Shown in pieces: positions 55,064-64,000 of a stretch of 64,000 nucleotides of DNA. The translations under genes and the position numbers were made by a program. Position 1 is the first letter of the stretch. Every line of letters begins with the position of its first letter. The notes under the pieces were generated by a model, which saw nothing but the letters and a program-made list of their open reading frames with translations, did not search any database and was not told the DNA's origin. This DNA is from Acidobacteriota bacterium (lineage in GTDB: Bacteria > Acidobacteriota > Terriglobia > Acidiferrales > UBA7541): contig QHZD01000018.1 of assembly GCA_003225315.1 (NCBI GenBank), forward strand, positions 432,299-496,298. The letters are read 5' to 3'.

Positions 55064-56005
55064 TTATCTGACTTTGAGGAATACGCCTTTGCGCGGAATG
55101 AAGATCGTTCCGGGAGGCTCGACGCCGAACTTCCTGGAGTAGTCACCTTGGTTGACGGCAATACTGACGCGGTTGCGAGAATCAATGAACAGGAGCGAAT
55201 CGCCAACGGGGACATCCATGAAAGTTTTCACATAGGGCAGGACCACAGGTTTCTTGTTGATTTCGACTTTGACCAGGTCGCCGAAGTTGTAGGCCAGCTT
55301 CTTGAATTCGTCGCCGGGAATATCGGTGATCAGGGAGCCGAAGGGGTCATCGAGCGCGACAATGTCGCCGGCGATGCCTTTGTCGGTGGTGGTGGACGTT
55401 TTTGGTGCGAGGCGGACAAGTTGCGGAACTTCCGGGCCGACGAGGTAGAATTCCCATCCAGCGGCGAGATGCGCGCCCGCGGGAGAAAAAATATCGCGGC
55501 CATGAAAGGTGGAAGAAATCGGAGCCTGAATAATCCAGTTTGGATTAGTAATCTCGCGGGCGGAAGCCAGGCCGTCGCGGTCGATCACCGGCGTGATCAA
55601 GCCATTGTCGGGCAGAACGAAATACTGATCCTTCTTGGTTTTGACGATGACGGCTCTGCGCGAGGTGCCGACACCGGGGTCGACAACGGTCACAAAAACC
55701 GTTCCCGCAGGATAGTAGGGGGACACGCCTTCCAGGAAACGCGCGCCTTCTTCTACGGAGTAGGGCGTCACACGATGGGTGATGTCCATGATGCGCGCGT
55801 CCGGCGCGATGCTGAGCATGACGGCCTTGCAGATGGCCACGGCGTCGTTGGCGGTGCCGAAGTCGGTCATGAACACGATGATGGGCCGCGTGCCTGATTT
55901 GCCGGGGGCGGCTGGATCTCCCTGCGAAGGAGACTTCGAGCAGGCTGCGCTGGTCAGAGCGAGCACGAACAGAGACAGACAGAGCAAACGAATGCGGGAA
56001 AGCAT
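55064..56005 (-). CDS. SAM hydroxide adenosyltransferase / SAM hydrolase (DUF62)-family protein with lipoprotein-like signal peptide
   Basis: PIIVFMTDFGTANDAVAICKAVMLSIAPDARIMDITHRVTPYSVEEGARFL, VFVTVVDPGVGTSRRAVIVKT, FVLPDNGLITPV, FHGRDIFSPAGAHLA; N-terminal LFVLALTSAACSKS. Confidence 0.88.
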   Translation of the reverse strand: MLSRIRLLCLSLFVLALTSAACSKSPSQGDPAAPGKSGTRPIIVFMTDFGTANDAVAICKAVMLSIAPDARIMDITHRVTPYSVEEGARFLEGVSPYYPAGTVFVTVVDPGVGTSRRAVIVKTKKDQYFVLPDNGLITPVIDRDGLASAREITNPNWIIQAPISSTFHGRDIFSPAGAHLAAGWEFYLVGPEVPQLVRLAPKTSTTTDKGIAGDIVALDDPFGSLITDIPGDEFKKLAYNFGDLVKVEINKKPVVLPYVKTFMDVPVGDSLLFIDSRNRVSIAVNQGDYSRKFGVEPPGTIFIPRKGVFLKVR

Positions 56006-56139
56006 TAACGCTCCGTTACGGCTTTGTGATTTTCTTTCCAGTCAGTGTAAGCTGCGCGATTGACATTCGGCAAGGCGAGTTCTAGAAGATACACACGGCG
56101 GACGGAGCATTCGAGCGAATAGAGAAAGAAGGAGGCATC

Positions 56140-56385
56140 GTGGGAGGATTGATTTATTGGATCGTGGTCGGGCTGATTGCCGGTTGGCTTGCCGGACAAG
56201 TCATGAAGGGCGGAGGATATGGCGTGGTGGTAGACATTGTCCTGGGAATTCTCGGCGGGATTGTTGGCGGTTGGGTGTTCGGCGTACTAGGATTCCACGC
56301 AGGGGGAACGATTGCACAAATCATTGTTGCGTTCGTTGGCGCGGTGATTCTGGTGTGGGTCGCGCGAAAACTTAAAAAAGCGTAG
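56140..56385 (+). CDS. GlsB/YeaQ/YmgE-family small membrane protein
   Basis: IVVGLIAGWLAGQVMKGGGYGVVVDIVLGILGGIVGGWVFG. Confidence 0.88.
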   Translation: MGGLIYWIVVGLIAGWLAGQVMKGGGYGVVVDIVLGILGGIVGGWVFGVLGFHAGGTIAQIIVAFVGAVILVWVARKLKKA

Positions 56386-56402
56386 AAGAGTTTTACGAGA
56401 AT

Positions 56403-56456
56403 AACAAAACGCGTTGCTTAGAGGGAGGAATCACCCGGGGTAACGCGCTTTTGTTT
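56403..56456. terminator. Likely bidirectional intrinsic terminator between convergent genes
   Basis: AACAAAACGCGTTGC ... GTAACGCGCTTTTGTTT imperfect inverted repeat. Confidence 0.6.
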
Positions 56457-56465
56457 AGGGCAAGC

Positions 56466-57992
56466 CTAATGGGTCGCGCCAGGGTTTTGGTGCATAACCA
56501 GAAACCATTCGACGTTCGGGGCGCGCTGGTACTTCAGACGCAAGCGCGTTGATTTTGCCGCGACAAGATTCCCGAGTTTTTCCTGAACGAAGGCAAGTTG
56601 CTGTAGAGCAAGCGGGGAATGAGGATCAGCGGCAAGCTCATCAGCGGCGCCGAAAAGATCGCCCTGCTGGAAGAGGAGATAGCCCCGAGCGGATTCATAT
56701 GCATTTGTGACGACGAGGTCGCGCGAGGAAGTGGCGAGATCTTTGAGTTTGGCGACAGCTTCGGATGCGTCATTGGCCCGACCGTTGAGAGAAGCGACAC
56801 GGGCGCGTTCGCGGAGAACGTTGGCGCGATTGATATCCCGATCAGCTTCGCTCATCCCGGCAAGAGGCTTTTCCAGAAAAGCCGAGAGAGCATTGAGGCG
56901 GGTGAGTTCGTCACGAGAATCGGCGGCCAGCATCGCGCTGCCCAGCGCGATTTCGAATTGAGCGTTGGGTTCCTTCTTCCCGGCGGCCTCTTGGGCGAGT
57001 GCCGCAAGGGCTTTGCGGCCGTCGGCGGGGCGGCCCTCCCAGAAAAAAACGAGAGCTTGCGAGTATTTGGCATCGAGCTCGTCGAAAGGATTGTCCGTGA
57101 GCAGGATGGCGCGGTCATATTCTTTTCGCGCGTTGCTGAAATCGCCCATGAGAGTGCGCGTGCCGCCAAGACCTTCCTGCGAAGGCAGATACTTGGGATC
57201 AATCTTGAGAGCGGCAGCGTAGTAGTCAAGGGAGCCGGGATCGTCGCCGGCCATGCGAGAGACTTCACCGAGGGAGTCCTGGGGATTCGGAGAGCCGGGC
57301 TCGACTTCCGCATAGCGCTTCAAAGAAGCGATGGCATTCGCGGGATCGGGCGTGCCGGTGCCAATGTAAACGTAGCCAAGGCGATTCAAGACGGCCGGGA
57401 ACTTGGGATCGATCTGCAGAGCTGCTTCCATCATGGAGCGAGCGCGGTCATCATCCTGTTGGAGATAGAGCCATTCGGCGGTCATGTAGAGAATGTGCTT
57501 GTCGCGCGGGTAGCACTTCAAAAGGTCATTCATGCTGGAGATGGCGGGAAGCAGGTCGCGGTCCTGGATGCTGGTCATCCAGCGGACGAGGAGTTGCTCG
57601 TCTGGAGTAGCGTGTGGAAGAAGAGACTTGGCATTGGCGAGTGCAGCGGCATCCGGCATGATCCGGCGAGAAGCGAAGGAAAGCATGGCGTAGGCGAAGG
57701 CGGATTGCGGATCCGCTTCGGCGGCGCGTCGCGCCAGAACCGCGGACTCGCGGTAAATGGCGTTTTCATAGTTGTCTACTGCTTGCTCAAGCAAGCTGCG
57801 AGCTTGTACGGAACGTGTAGAAAGCGGGATGGCGCCGAAGAGGTGTTGACCGGCACGTGCTGCACGTGGAGTGCCGGCTTCGGTGCGGGCGGCGGCATTC
57901 TCGACGTGCGGAGAGGGCGCTTGCCCCCAGACGGTGGGTGTAAAGAGCGACGGGAAAATCAACAACCAGAAGCGCGCAGCGAATCGGTTCAT
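56466..57992 (-). CDS. Secreted TPR-repeat protein
   Basis: Signal peptide; repeated TPR pattern (ARSMMEAALQIDPKFPAVLNRLGYVYIGTG, DYYAAALKIDPKYLPSQEGLGGTRTLMGDFSNARKEYDRAI). Confidence 0.82.
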   Translation of the reverse strand: MNRFAARFWLLIFPSLFTPTVWGQAPSPHVENAAARTEAGTPRAARAGQHLFGAIPLSTRSVQARSLLEQAVDNYENAIYRESAVLARRAAEADPQSAFAYAMLSFASRRIMPDAAALANAKSLLPHATPDEQLLVRWMTSIQDRDLLPAISSMNDLLKCYPRDKHILYMTAEWLYLQQDDDRARSMMEAALQIDPKFPAVLNRLGYVYIGTGTPDPANAIASLKRYAEVEPGSPNPQDSLGEVSRMAGDDPGSLDYYAAALKIDPKYLPSQEGLGGTRTLMGDFSNARKEYDRAILLTDNPFDELDAKYSQALVFFWEGRPADGRKALAALAQEAAGKKEPNAQFEIALGSAMLAADSRDELTRLNALSAFLEKPLAGMSEADRDINRANVLRERARVASLNGRANDASEAVAKLKDLATSSRDLVVTNAYESARGYLLFQQGDLFGAADELAADPHSPLALQQLAFVQEKLGNLVAAKSTRLRLKYQRAPNVEWFLVMHQNPGATH

Positions 57993-58244
57993 GGCGAAAC
58001 ACTCTCCGTTTCCGCAAGTCAAAAAATGAGCTTAGATTGGAAACGTAGCGTGATGCGAGGGCCCGGGGATACTGGTCTGGAGGTCAGGTGTGCGAGATTA
58101 CAAAGACAGGGATAGCTGATTGGGGACAATGGAAGGGAGGCGCACAGTTGGGCACACGGAGAAAAACGCATGCTTGCCCCACGCCGCAACGAGTGAAGAT
58201 ACTGCAAAGAACACGCTTGAAAGTGAAAAGTGAGAATGGAAGTT

Positions 58245-58730
58245 ATGAAACAAAATGTCCGTGGGAACTGGCTGCGAATCGCTGCCCTATTGAGCATTGC
58301 TGCGATGGCCGGATACGCGAGCTTCGCCGCCATCAAAAACATGGCGGTCGTCATTTCCGCGGGGAGCAAGCTCTCGGACGTCCCTTTGGCCGACCTCGTG
58401 AAAATGTGCCGAGGCACACAGAAGACGTGGCCGGATGGAAAGAATTTCATTCTGGTCCTCAAGAATCCCGAGGCTCCCGAGATGCGCGTAGCGGTACAAA
58501 AACTCTTTGGCGACGCCAGCGGCGACTTGAAAGCGGCCATCGCGAAGTTGAAAGAGTCCCACTTGATGGTGAAGATTGTGGGAAGCGACGAAGACTTGCT
58601 GCGTACCGTGGAAGCCACTCCCGGCGCTGTCGGGATCCTGGACGTTTACTCCATCAACAGTTCGGTGAAAGTCCTTCGAGTTGACGGCAAGCTGCCTTTT
58701 GACATGGGCTACGCTCTGAAAGGGAATTAG
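58245..58730 (+). CDS. Secreted/anchored periplasmic phosphate-binding-like (PBP) domain protein
   Basis: N-terminal hydrophobic helix; VPLADLVKMCRGTQKTWPDGKNFILVLKNPEAPEMRVAVQKLFG; VEATPGAVGILDVYSIN. Confidence 0.6.
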   Translation: MKQNVRGNWLRIAALLSIAAMAGYASFAAIKNMAVVISAGSKLSDVPLADLVKMCRGTQKTWPDGKNFILVLKNPEAPEMRVAVQKLFGDASGDLKAAIAKLKESHLMVKIVGSDEDLLRTVEATPGAVGILDVYSINSSVKVLRVDGKLPFDMGYALKGN

Positions 58731-59221
58731 AGCGCCAGGTGCAGCTTCCTCAGATACACCTCCTCCGCAAGCCTGAGACTATTCCAACCTCAGACGGATT
58801 CTCTCCGCTTGTTGCTCAAAACTGGCCAGAGCTTGTAACGAAGCCGGGCGGGGAATCACCACGTAGGGAACACCTCTAAACTCCTGTACGAAGGTACAGG
58901 TTTTCCACAGGCAGTACAGGGAAAAAGAGGCGAAGACTATGGCGAAAGTCGATATGCATTTAAAGCTTTTGTTTTGTGCAATTTATAGAGTCTTGTGCAC
59001 AAAAGGAGCGGTACTAGGAGACTCGTTTAGGCCCAAAAATGTACCTTGTGTACCATCGCATTTTGGGACTGGAAGGTGTCAAATAGGACAGGTACAAGGG
59101 GTGAGGTTGGACCCTTCTCGCGAGTTGGTGCATCCAAGTAAGTGGTAAAGCAACTGAGGATGCGGGAAATAGACCAGCAGCCGAAGTGCAATGGGGTAGT
59201 GCCTGGGGGATATAGAAAAAG

Positions 59222-59521
59222 ATGAAGACCAAGGACAAGAGCCGGAAGTGGATGTGGACGTTCCTGGCAGTGCTGGTCTCGCTGCAGATGTATTTCGTGT
59301 GGGAACTCCTGGCAGTGTTTGTGCTGTTTGCCGTGGGATTCGCGGCCATCGCGTTTGCGGCTGGCAGTTTGTATATGCTGCATCGTGGCTGGGCATTGGC
59401 TGTGGACCGGGTTGCTGACAGCCAGCACCCGATCATGGTGGCCACGCGCCAGCACATTGATGCGATGGAAGACGTGGCGCGCAGGCCGTTCCGGCGTCCG
59501 AGGTCCGCGCCAGCCCGTTAA
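59222..59521 (+). CDS. Small two-helix membrane protein (paralogue of 3594..3857)
   Basis: 99 aa, KSRKWMWTFLAVLVSLQMYFVWELLAVFVLFAVGFAAIAFAAGSLYMLHRGWALAVDRVAD. Confidence 0.7.
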   Translation: MKTKDKSRKWMWTFLAVLVSLQMYFVWELLAVFVLFAVGFAAIAFAAGSLYMLHRGWALAVDRVADSQHPIMVATRQHIDAMEDVARRPFRRPRSAPAR

Positions 59522-59617
59522 GTTTGACGACTTTCTGGCACAGCCAGAGCACACACAGAGCCTGTCACCCTGCCTCCTTCAGGAATGACATTGGTTTCTG
59601 TGACCTGAGTACGAAGG

Positions 59618-59656
59618 AAAAGCCAACCGCCCTGAGAGAACGGTTGGCTTTTTCTT
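59618..59656 (+). terminator. Rho-independent terminator
   Basis: AAAAGCCAACCG-N11-CGGTTGGCTTTT perfect 12-bp stem followed by a T-rich tract. Confidence 0.88.
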
Positions 59657-59716
59657 TTGTGGGGATTGCGGATCACTCTGGCTGAGCGTCACATCGCTGA
59701 GTCGCGCCGCTTTGTC

Positions 59717-61291
59717 TTAGTGAGTGATGGGGTCGATGTCCGTATTAGGAATAATCCCCGCATCATCCTGAGTGCTCGATTCTTTGTCTCCCTCGAACAC
59801 AGTCTTACCGTTGTCCTTGACCAGACCGTCCAATGTAGATTTTGAATGTTCATCGACGGCGCTCACTGCCGCCACGAGACAGGAGTATAGGAAGGCCTTC
59901 ATTCCTTTCCGGAATTGGTCCGTGGAACGCTCGGCGGCGCGTGCTACTTCGGCCTCCACAGCCACGCGGCGTGCCTCAACCGCGGCGCGGCTTTCCGCGT
60001 CGAGTGACGAAAGGGCGGAAACCGCTCGTTCCTGCGTTTCGGAGAGAACGGCGTTTACGTGCAGGTCCGTCTGCCGCTGAAATGCCGCGAGCGCGGAATT
60101 CACAGCGCTTTGCACCAGCGCTTGCACTTCCGCGGAGCGCGCATCGATCTTCATGAGCGCTTCCTGCGTCACCGCCTGAGTATTCTCCAGCATGAGTTCG
60201 TAGCGGCGGTGCGCGGTACGGGCCGTTGCTCCCTCGAATTCCGAAGTCGCCCGGGCTACAGCTTCGCTCAGTCGAGCATTGATCTGGGGCTCCATTTCGC
60301 GCGTCATTCTTTCCACGAATTCTTGCGACTTCGCCAGTTCGCGGCGCAACTCCGCCGCCTGTTTCTCGAGCCGCTGCGCCATCTCCTCGGCCTGGCCGCG
60401 GTACTTTTCCATTTCTTCTTTCCATTGCGAAGCGATCTCTGCGGAAGATTCCGCCTTCGAGGAGAGCCGCAACGCCTCCGCACGGGTGGGGAACAGTTCC
60501 TCTATTTCTCGCACGCTTGAATTGCGCACGTCGTCGATCGAGCTAAGGGCTTCGCGCACGGCATCGTCAACGTGCTTGGTTACCGCTTCCTGCACTGCTT
60601 TCTCCGCGGCTTGCTGCAGTTTTCCCTGCATCGCGGCAATAATTGCGTCCGGAGTGATAACCACGCGCTGCAGTTTGGGGGCCTCGGCCGGTTTAGGTGC
60701 TTGTGGCTTCGAGGCGCCCGGCGACGGAGAAGGGAAGGTAGCGACCTCGGGCATTCTGTGCTCCGCGTTCTCCGGTGGCTCGTCGAGATTCACGGTCGCT
60801 GGCGGCGGATCCAGCGCAGGAGCGACTGCAGTTGCAAATTGCGCGACTGGCGTATTCGTTGTTCTAGGGTTCATCCAATCCTGTGGCGGCGTGACAATAC
60901 CCCAAACATTCCCCGGGTTCTCCAATTCCACGCCGACCTGCTGCAGCTCGCGCGAACTCTGCGAAGTGTGGACAGAGCGCACCCTTGCGCGCACCGCCGG
61001 TGGCTTGGGCTCGACATTCAATCCCACAACTTGTAACGTAACCCACGATCCGACGCCATAGTCGTGCCGCGAAGGATACCGGCAGCCATGCAGATTCAGG
61101 CTGGTCGAGACGGTTCTTTCCACAAACGGTTCGCCCAGGCGGTTTTGACCGAAGACAATCAGCGGGACGGAACGTTCAATGCGCGTACTTCGCCGCGCGT
61201 CTTCCCCAACGGAATGGTCAGGAGGACTAACCAGAGAAGATTGGCTCACGTCTCCTCCAGAAGGCGTAACCGTGCGTACCTCTCGCGGCAA
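59717..61291 (-). CDS. PilZ-domain-like protein with long coiled-coil C-terminus
   Basis: RRSTRIERSVPLIVFGQNRLGEPFVERTVSTSLNLHGCRYPSRHDYGVGSWVTLQVVG, then a long E/A/K/R-rich helical region. Confidence 0.75.
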   Translation of the reverse strand: MPREVRTVTPSGGDVSQSSLVSPPDHSVGEDARRSTRIERSVPLIVFGQNRLGEPFVERTVSTSLNLHGCRYPSRHDYGVGSWVTLQVVGLNVEPKPPAVRARVRSVHTSQSSRELQQVGVELENPGNVWGIVTPPQDWMNPRTTNTPVAQFATAVAPALDPPPATVNLDEPPENAEHRMPEVATFPSPSPGASKPQAPKPAEAPKLQRVVITPDAIIAAMQGKLQQAAEKAVQEAVTKHVDDAVREALSSIDDVRNSSVREIEELFPTRAEALRLSSKAESSAEIASQWKEEMEKYRGQAEEMAQRLEKQAAELRRELAKSQEFVERMTREMEPQINARLSEAVARATSEFEGATARTAHRRYELMLENTQAVTQEALMKIDARSAEVQALVQSAVNSALAAFQRQTDLHVNAVLSETQERAVSALSSLDAESRAAVEARRVAVEAEVARAAERSTDQFRKGMKAFLYSCLVAAVSAVDEHSKSTLDGLVKDNGKTVFEGDKESSTQDDAGIIPNTDIDPITH

Positions 61292-61421
61292 ATGGTAGCC
61301 GAAGCGCGCTCCATTGTCGATATTCCCATTGAAGGCGGGGGGACCAAGTGTTCCGGTGACGCTCCACCTTCCATGGAGACGGGCGTCGAGTGGATGATCC
61401 TGGCTGAAAAAACCGAGTAGA

Positions 61422-61754
61422 TCAATTCACAATGGGACCGCCGCCCTTGCCGAGAGCGGCCTCATCACCCTTGGTATGAAACACGCCAAAGTGAAATTCA
61501 TCGCCTCTCTTAATCATCACAGTGACCCGGGCTCTTGCAGGAAGCAAGATATCGATGCCTGCAATAGGTTCAGTGTTCGACTTCCAAAAACGAAGGCGAT
61601 AATCCTTCTTATCCTTGTTCACAAAGTGGACTCTACCTATCCAAGGTTCAACCTCAACTTTGCCGCTGGGGTAAGGTGCTTGATCGCGGATGGTAATCGT
61701 TGCCGATCGGGGAAGGGCATCCTGTTTTGCTCTTGCTGCTCCTGTTGTAGCCAC
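61422..61754 (-). CDS. Hypothetical protein
   Basis: Strong SD AAAGGAGGATCACC directly upstream of GTG; VATTGAARAKQDALPRSATITIRDQAPYPSG... Confidence 0.55.
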   Translation of the reverse strand: MATTGAARAKQDALPRSATITIRDQAPYPSGKVEVEPWIGRVHFVNKDKKDYRLRFWKSNTEPIAGIDILLPARARVTVMIKRGDEFHFGVFHTKGDEAALGKGGGPIVN

Positions 61755-61774
61755 GGTGATCCTCCTTTTACAGC

Positions 61775-64000
61775 TCAATGCTTTCCGCGGGGCCGGAAAC
61801 TTGGGTCAGCAAGGAGCCCCTGCAGTGCAGGGCGCTCCTGAAGGTCTGTCAAAGTGTACCCGTTCTTAAGGCTATCGCGGGCGAATTGGATGGCGCGCTT
61901 GCGGTCTCCGAGGTCGTCATAAGTCTCCGCGATATCGGCGAGAACGTCCGGGTCCTTGGGCGTTAGGGCGAGCGCTGCGTTGGCGGAGGCAAGGGCCTTT
62001 TGGCGAAGCTTGTCTTCAGCATAGTAGGTGCTGAGCATGGACTGCACGGGAGCCTCTTGAGAATTTACTGAGGCATATTGCTCCAGAAGAATTAGCGCCT
62101 TGGCGCGCGCGGAACGCATCTTTTCGTCATCTTTTAGAAAGGTGTAAGCGAGCTGCAAATTCGCCCACACACGCCAATCCTTGTCGTTGAGCTCGAGGGC
62201 CTTGCGGGTTGCTGCAGCGGATTCGGCATATCGCTTCTGGCTTTTGTACAACCAGCCGAGATTAGCGTAGGCCTGATAATTGGGTATGAGCTGAATTGAT
62301 TTTTGAAACGCCGCTTCCGCGGCAGCTGCGGACTGCGAATCGTTGAGCTCCATGTATTCGGCACCGAGGTCGCTGTAGCCCTCCGGACTGTCCGGAGTAA
62401 GTTCAATGACACGGCGATACTGCGCGAGGGAATCCTGCACGCGTTTGTGGCGGGCATAGAATGCTCCGAGAACGCTGTACGCCTCCCAGTAATCTGGCCG
62501 AAGAGCGATAGCGCGTTGGTAATTGGCTTCCGCGTCTGAGTTGCGGCCCATGTTCTCGTAGACATCTGCCAGGCCGATCAAAGCGCTTGCATCGCGTGGA
62601 TTGATATCGAGCGCTTTCTGAAATTCCTGGAGGGCGAGATCGTGCTTGCCCAAAGTCGTCTGGAGATGGCCCAAAGTGACGTGCACAGCAGGGAGACGAT
62701 CATCGAGTTGCAGGGCCATCCGGCAATTTGCGAAAGCTTGATCCACCCACGGCGCATAATGGTCCATGAGGAACTTCAAGCGATACGCTTCCCCGAGAGT
62801 TGCGTACCCCAGGGCAAAACGGGGGTTCTTCTCAACGGCTGAATTCAGCGCAGAAATGGCTAGGTCCGGGTTACCCGGCTTATCGAACCGCTCCATGTAG
62901 GCTAGCGCTTTGAGGTAGGACTCATAGGTGCCCGGCGCGACGCTTCCACCGCGCGTTTGGGCAGCTTCTGACGATTTGACTCTCATCATCCGAGCCAGGC
63001 CCGCGACAGCTTGGTTCTGGAGTGTGGCCAAATCACCGGTGCGATCTTCCAGTTCCGCCGAGCCGATTTGGCGGAGACGCTTCGAGTCGATTAGAGCGAC
63101 CGTTAGTTGCACTCCGGAGCCTTTGCGCCGGACGCTGCCTTGCACCACCATTGTGGCGCCGAGTTCGCGGAGGGCGGACGTGGGGTCATTGACGTTGCGG
63201 CTGCGGACGACGCTAGCGGGAACCACCCAAAGCGATTGCTGAGCGGCTTCCAGGTTCGAGAGTTCGTTGGTAAGTGAGTCCATCAGTCCCTCTGCGACCG
63301 GACCAAAACTAGGATCGTCGGTGGAGTTGGCGATCGGCAACACCGCAATATGTTTTTCGCTGCCTGCGTAGGCCAGGCCCGCAAAGCGTTGCCGCACCGG
63401 AGGAAGAAAGGACAGAGCGAAAGTGGCCAAAACCACTCCAACAGAAGCAACCAACAAACGCCGGACTCTGGTTGGATTGCTGGTAGTCCAGCTTGGCGTG
63501 GAAGCGTTGTGCATGTACTGCTTGAGCTCGCGGGCATTGACGGAATGCGTGTGCGTGGGTTCTTCGGCCAGGGCGGGGCTTGAAGTGATTTCGGCAAGTG
63601 CCCCTTCCAGATCGCGAAGCATTTCATCGGCGGCAGGATAGCGGCCCTCCGGCTTCTTGGAGAGGGCGCGATAAACAAGGGGGTGTACCGCCTTTGGAAC
63701 CACTTCAAGCCCCGCTGGCGGCTGGTTCAGAATGGCAAACGTCATTGCTCCTTGATTCGGCCGCAGGAACGGATGACAGCCGGTAATCATTTGCACGAGG
63801 ATTACGCCTAGGGCCCAGATGTCGCTGCGTTGGTCGATGGCTTCGCCGAGGATTTGCTCGGGAGCCATGTAGGGGAGCGTCCCGGTGGAAGAGATGCTTT
63901 GCGTAGCGCTGGCGGTGGCCACGACGCGGGCAAGGCCGAAGTCCACGATCTTGGCCACCTTCTCATTGGTGATAATAATGTTGGAAGGCTTGACGTCGCG
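61775..64000 (-). CDS. Ser/Thr protein kinase with C-terminal TPR repeats, 5' end cut by window end
   Basis: RDVKPSNIIITNEKVAKIVDFGLARV (the reading continues past the ORF-track start to the window edge), GTLPYMAPEQILG, DIWALGVILVQMITGCHPF, then TPRs. Confidence 0.93.
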   Translation of the reverse strand, partial: RDVKPSNIIITNEKVAKIVDFGLARVVATASATQSISSTGTLPYMAPEQILGEAIDQRSDIWALGVILVQMITGCHPFLRPNQGAMTFAILNQPPAGLEVVPKAVHPLVYRALSKKPEGRYPAADEMLRDLEGALAEITSSPALAEEPTHTHSVNARELKQYMHNASTPSWTTSNPTRVRRLLVASVGVVLATFALSFLPPVRQRFAGLAYAGSEKHIAVLPIANSTDDPSFGPVAEGLMDSLTNELSNLEAAQQSLWVVPASVVRSRNVNDPTSALRELGATMVVQGSVRRKGSGVQLTVALIDSKRLRQIGSAELEDRTGDLATLQNQAVAGLARMMRVKSSEAAQTRGGSVAPGTYESYLKALAYMERFDKPGNPDLAISALNSAVEKNPRFALGYATLGEAYRLKFLMDHYAPWVDQAFANCRMALQLDDRLPAVHVTLGHLQTTLGKHDLALQEFQKALDINPRDASALIGLADVYENMGRNSDAEANYQRAIALRPDYWEAYSVLGAFYARHKRVQDSLAQYRRVIELTPDSPEGYSDLGAEYMELNDSQSAAAAEAAFQKSIQLIPNYQAYANLGWLYKSQKRYAESAAATRKALELNDKDWRVWANLQLAYTFLKDDEKMRSARAKALILLEQYASVNSQEAPVQSMLSTYYAEDKLRQKALASANAALALTPKDPDVLADIAETYDDLGDRKRAIQFARDSLKNGYTLTDLQERPALQGLLADPSFRPRGKH

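Noticed and set aside
56619-58115. 498-aa plus-strand ORF
   Set aside because: Antisense to the TPR protein; no signal peptide or domain pattern.
58939-59148. 69-aa ORF
   Set aside because: Overlaps inverted repeats in an intergenic stretch; no SD or recognisable family.
1-64000. CRISPR array, rRNA operon, IS element
   Set aside because: No regularly spaced direct repeats with unique spacers, no rRNA-like sequence beyond the 15-nt 16S-tail complement at 3985-3999, and no transposase-like ORF were found by reading.

Overview
This 64 kb window is GC-rich chromosomal DNA whose gene content looks Acidobacteriota-like: ADOP-type (MacB/FtsX) permeases with a PadR regulator, TonB receptors with carboxypeptidase-regulatory domains, and secreted amidohydrolases. 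The taxonomy is inference from families, not a database result. The backbone is mostly ordinary: a copper-resistance-like cluster, a disulfide oxidoreductase, SDR, tRNA-Arg(CCT), AsmA, a PadR/ADOP operon, three tandem amidohydrolases, a hybrid histidine kinase, acyl-CoA dehydrogenase, CocE/NonD hydrolase, M28 peptidase, thiolase, a di-haem cytochrome operon, a SAM-hydroxide adenosyltransferase lipoprotein, a PilZ protein and a partial Ser/Thr kinase-TPR gene. I saw no CRISPR array, transposase, integrase or rRNA gene. The most unusual signals are: (1) a compact promoter-hairpins-terminator unit at about 3912-4066 carrying a 15-nt perfect complement of the 16S rRNA 3' end and a 6-codon ORF; (2) an AT-richer, translationally coupled pair at 10031-11922 (DHH/DHHA1 phosphoesterase plus polytopic membrane protein) that may be an undescribed accessory or defence module; (3) an ancient two-gene tandem duplication at 42294-47953 with an in-frame HEAT/Ig fusion interrupted by one TAG; (4) a 44-bp direct repeat, a relic of an ADOP 3' end, flanking a TonB-receptor gene, next to a REPIN/MITE-like nested-hairpin element; (5) a dispersed repeat with ~26-nt periodicity in two long 5' leaders behind strong sigma70-like promoters.
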